NCBI GenBank assembly: GCA_002414385.1
Contig: DHZH01000001.1
Span: forward strand, 248,431 to 312,430
From: Gammaproteobacteria bacterium UBA5109
GTDB taxonomy: Bacteria; Pseudomonadota; Gammaproteobacteria; Pseudomonadales; Pseudohongiellaceae
Length of the DNA: 64,000 nt
Direction of reading: 5' to 3'
In this document: positions 62,315 through 64,000 of the stretch, piece by piece
Layout of the letters: every line of letters begins with the position of its first letter
Position numbering within the stretch: position 1 is the first letter of the stretch
Position numbers and translations under genes: made by a program
Notes under the pieces: generated by a model
Seen by the model: only the letters and a program-made list of their open reading frames with translations
Databases searched by the model: none
What the model was told of the DNA's origin: nothing

Positions 62315-63544
62315 ATGCATAATATCGGGATCGTTGGCGCCGGCACTGCCGGTCTGCATCTGGCCTTATACCTGCAGCAACACGGCATTGATGCGACCAT
62401 CATTACAGACCGGGAGCCGGATGAATACCGTTCTTCCCGCTTGCTGAATACCGTGGCGCATCACAATTGTACGCTGGAGCGTGAAGAGCAGCTGGGCGTC
62501 AATCACTGGCAGGATAAAGAATATCACTATCACTACCATGATCACTGGCTGAATATTCCCGAGCCATTACATTTCCCTGGAACTTTTGCTAAACCTTCGC
62601 GCGCTGTTGATTACCGGATATATCTGCCGACACTGATGAATGATTTCATGGATCGCGGAGGCGTCATTGAATATCAAAAAATTGCTGAAGATGATATTCA
62701 GCCCTTGATAGACCGTTTCGACCTGCTGGTGGTTGCAGTTGGCAAAGGCCCCCTGGGTGCCATGTTTGAACATAATGCCCAGGAGTCGCCTTTCGAGCAG
62801 CCCCAACGACGACTATGTGTGGGGCTATACTCCGGGGTCTCACACCCTGAGCCGAAAAATGTGACGCTTTCGCTGTCTCCCGGTGTTGGTGAACTACTCA
62901 CCATTCCAACACTGACCTTCGACGGTATGCAAACGGCGCTTCTGTTTGAGAATGTTCCCGGCGGGGACTTGGAAAACACGGTTACGACCCGCTATGACGA
63001 TGACCCGGCAGCCTTCAGGCAAACCATTCTCGATGCCCTGGAACAATATCATCCCGGTGTCTATGAGCGGGTTGATACTGCCAAATTCGATTTGTGCCAA
63101 GCCCTGGATGTCTTGCAGGGTGGTGTGGTGCCAACCGTGCGCAAGACCTCGGTTGCCTTTGATAACGGCAAGTTTGCCCTGGCGCTGGGTGATGTCCATG
63201 TCACCGTTGATCCCGTAAACGGGCAGGGCGCCAATATCGCATCGTATTCTGCCTTCAAGCTGGGCGAGGAAATCGTCAGGGCGCCGGTACTTGATCAGCG
63301 CTTCATCGAGCAGGTTGATATGGCCCGCAATGACCGCTGTCTTGCTGCCGCCCGCTGGACCAACCTGATGATGCAGCCGCCTTCGGAGGAATTCCAGATG
63401 CTGCTCGGGGCGATGAGCCAGAATTCAGCTCTGTGTGATGAGTTTACCGAAAATTTCAACTGGCCGGAGCGGCAATGGGACAATCTGTGCTCGCCGGCGC
63501 GAATCCGCAGCTGGATTGCCCGTTATCAAGAGGCTGCGAGTTGA
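62315..63544 (+). CDS. Styrene monooxygenase-like FAD-dependent oxygenase (StyA-like)
   Basis: An FAD-binding N-terminus with GAGTAG (near residues 7-12), then the StyA-type blocks DYRIYLPTLMNDFMDRGG and GDVHVTVDPVNGQGANIASY (the group A oxygenase FAD/ribityl motif). The 409 residues equal typical StyA. Such enzymes epoxidise styrene or indole-like substrates with FADH2 supplied by a separate reductase; the reductase gene follows directly. The start has GGGAG nine bases upstream. The substrate here is unknown. Confidence 0.88.
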   Translation: MHNIGIVGAGTAGLHLALYLQQHGIDATIITDREPDEYRSSRLLNTVAHHNCTLEREEQLGVNHWQDKEYHYHYHDHWLNIPEPLHFPGTFAKPSRAVDYRIYLPTLMNDFMDRGGVIEYQKIAEDDIQPLIDRFDLLVVAVGKGPLGAMFEHNAQESPFEQPQRRLCVGLYSGVSHPEPKNVTLSLSPGVGELLTIPTLTFDGMQTALLFENVPGGDLENTVTTRYDDDPAAFRQTILDALEQYHPGVYERVDTAKFDLCQALDVLQGGVVPTVRKTSVAFDNGKFALALGDVHVTVDPVNGQGANIASYSAFKLGEEIVRAPVLDQRFIEQVDMARNDRCLAAARWTNLMMQPPSEEFQMLLGAMSQNSALCDEFTENFNWPERQWDNLCSPARIRSWIARYQEAAS

Positions 63545-63570
63545 TGATGAACATCAAGGAGAAAGTGGAC

Positions 63571-64000
63571 ATGCCAGAACTGAATCCTGCCGAATTTCGT
63601 CATGCTGCCTCGCGTTTCACCACTGGCGTAACAGTGATCACTTCGCTGGCACGCAATAAGGAAATCATTGGAATGACTGCAAACAGTTTTATGACAGTCA
63701 GCCTGTCGCCGCCGACTGTTCTGGTTTCAGTAATGAACGGACGCACCCTGAATGCCATTGAGCATTCCGGAAAGTTCGCCATCAATGTATTACCGGCAGC
63801 AGCAAAAGATATTTCAAATCATTTCGCCGGTCGTCCAGTTCCCGGGCTGACACCCGATTTTGCGAAATCCCGCGGTATGCCCAAACTTAAAGAGGCAATT
63901 GCCTACTTCGATTGCCGGATTGAGAAATTTATTCAAGTAGCCGACCACACCCTGCTGGTCGCAAAGGTAAATGACTGCTGCTACAAGGATGTAGAAGACC
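63571..64000 (+). CDS. Flavin reductase of StyB/HpaC type (partial, C-terminus beyond right edge)
   Basis: The open frame runs off the right edge. It begins EFRHAASRFTTGVTVITSL, followed by GMTANSFMTVSLSPPTVLVSV, the hallmark of the flavin reductase-like (FMN-binding split-barrel) family. The start at 63571 is supported by AAGGAG nine bases upstream; in-frame ATGs at 63544 and 63547 overlap the StyA-like stop. As the neighbour of a StyA-like oxygenase it should supply reduced FAD. Confidence 0.88.
   Translation, partial: MPELNPAEFRHAASRFTTGVTVITSLARNKEIIGMTANSFMTVSLSPPTVLVSVMNGRTLNAIEHSGKFAINVLPAAAKDISNHFAGRPVPGLTPDFAKSRGMPKLKEAIAYFDCRIEKFIQVADHTLLVAKVNDCCYKDVED

Noticed and set aside
1..64000. 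tRNA or rRNA genes
   Set aside because: No cloverleaf-like or rRNA-like segment was recognised on either strand by eye; a dedicated covariance-model scan would be decisive.

Overview
The window looks like chromosome from a free-living, probably marine, Gammaproteobacterium. The evidence is gene content and order: leuS-lptE; miaB-phoL-ybeY-corC-lnt; slyX; miaE; srkA; DUF1820 and DUF3301 genes; an MSHA-type pilus cluster. No genus can be named from sequence alone. No rRNA, tRNA, CRISPR array, phage or intact transposon was seen. The only mobile-looking material is a family of short REP-like palindromic repeats in three places (about 3.0-3.2, 32.8-33.1 and 39.8 kb).

Layout. 0-3 kb: lptE (cut by the left edge) and leuS. 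3-5.3 kb: repeats, cobO and a membrane class III adenylate cyclase. 5.4-22.3 kb: a large MSHA-like type IV pilus / type II secretion-like locus on the minus strand. In transcription order it holds a secretin (MshL-like), a TPR protein (MshN-like), an assembly ATPase (MshE-like), a platform protein (MshG-like), a PilM/PilN-like protein (MshI-like), a PilO-like protein (MshJ-like), a PilP/MshK-like protein, two large pseudopilin-like proteins, then a PrsR/PrsK-like response regulator and histidine kinase, and finally a separate major-pilin-like gene with its own ribosome site and terminator. A cyclic-nucleotide-binding protein without a DNA-binding domain and an ExeA/MshM-like ATPase lie divergently at the upstream end. 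No prepilin peptidase or retraction ATPase is present.

22.3-32.3 kb: two secreted proteins of unknown role, an SLC13-type transporter, an atypical SDR, then the conserved housekeeping run DUF3301-lnt-corC-ybeY-phoL-miaB. 32.4-41 kb: a DUF1820 protein, a repeat-filled gap, a PilZ-like protein, an Xre regulator, ferrochelatase with an internal four-cysteine insertion, srkA, a large M16 lipoprotein protease and a glycosyltransferase whose last codons lie in a REP-like repeat. 41-48 kb: an RND efflux pump with its adaptor, miaE, a fatty acid desaturase, slyX and a membrane-anchored cold-shock-domain protein.

48.4-53.9 kb: an alpha/beta hydrolase with two tandem PAS-LuxR-type regulators, facing a TonB-dependent receptor. 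54-58 kb: valS and a conserved protein of unknown function. 58.2-61.1 kb: small secreted proteins and a lipoprotein with calcium-binding type repeats. 61.3-64 kb: a LysR regulator divergent from a styrene monooxygenase-like pair (StyA-like plus StyB-like flavin reductase, cut by the right edge).

Three points deserve most attention. First, the pilus locus carries signalling genes: a Prs-type two-component pair lies inside it, and a cyclase and a cyclic-nucleotide sensor bracket it. Second, the same 18-bp palindrome (TTCACCC-N4-GGGTGAA) lies upstream of the hydrolase/LuxR operon and of the secreted lipoprotein operon 13 kb away, which suggests a small regulon. Third, the REP-like family has entered intergenic regions and the 3' end of one gene.
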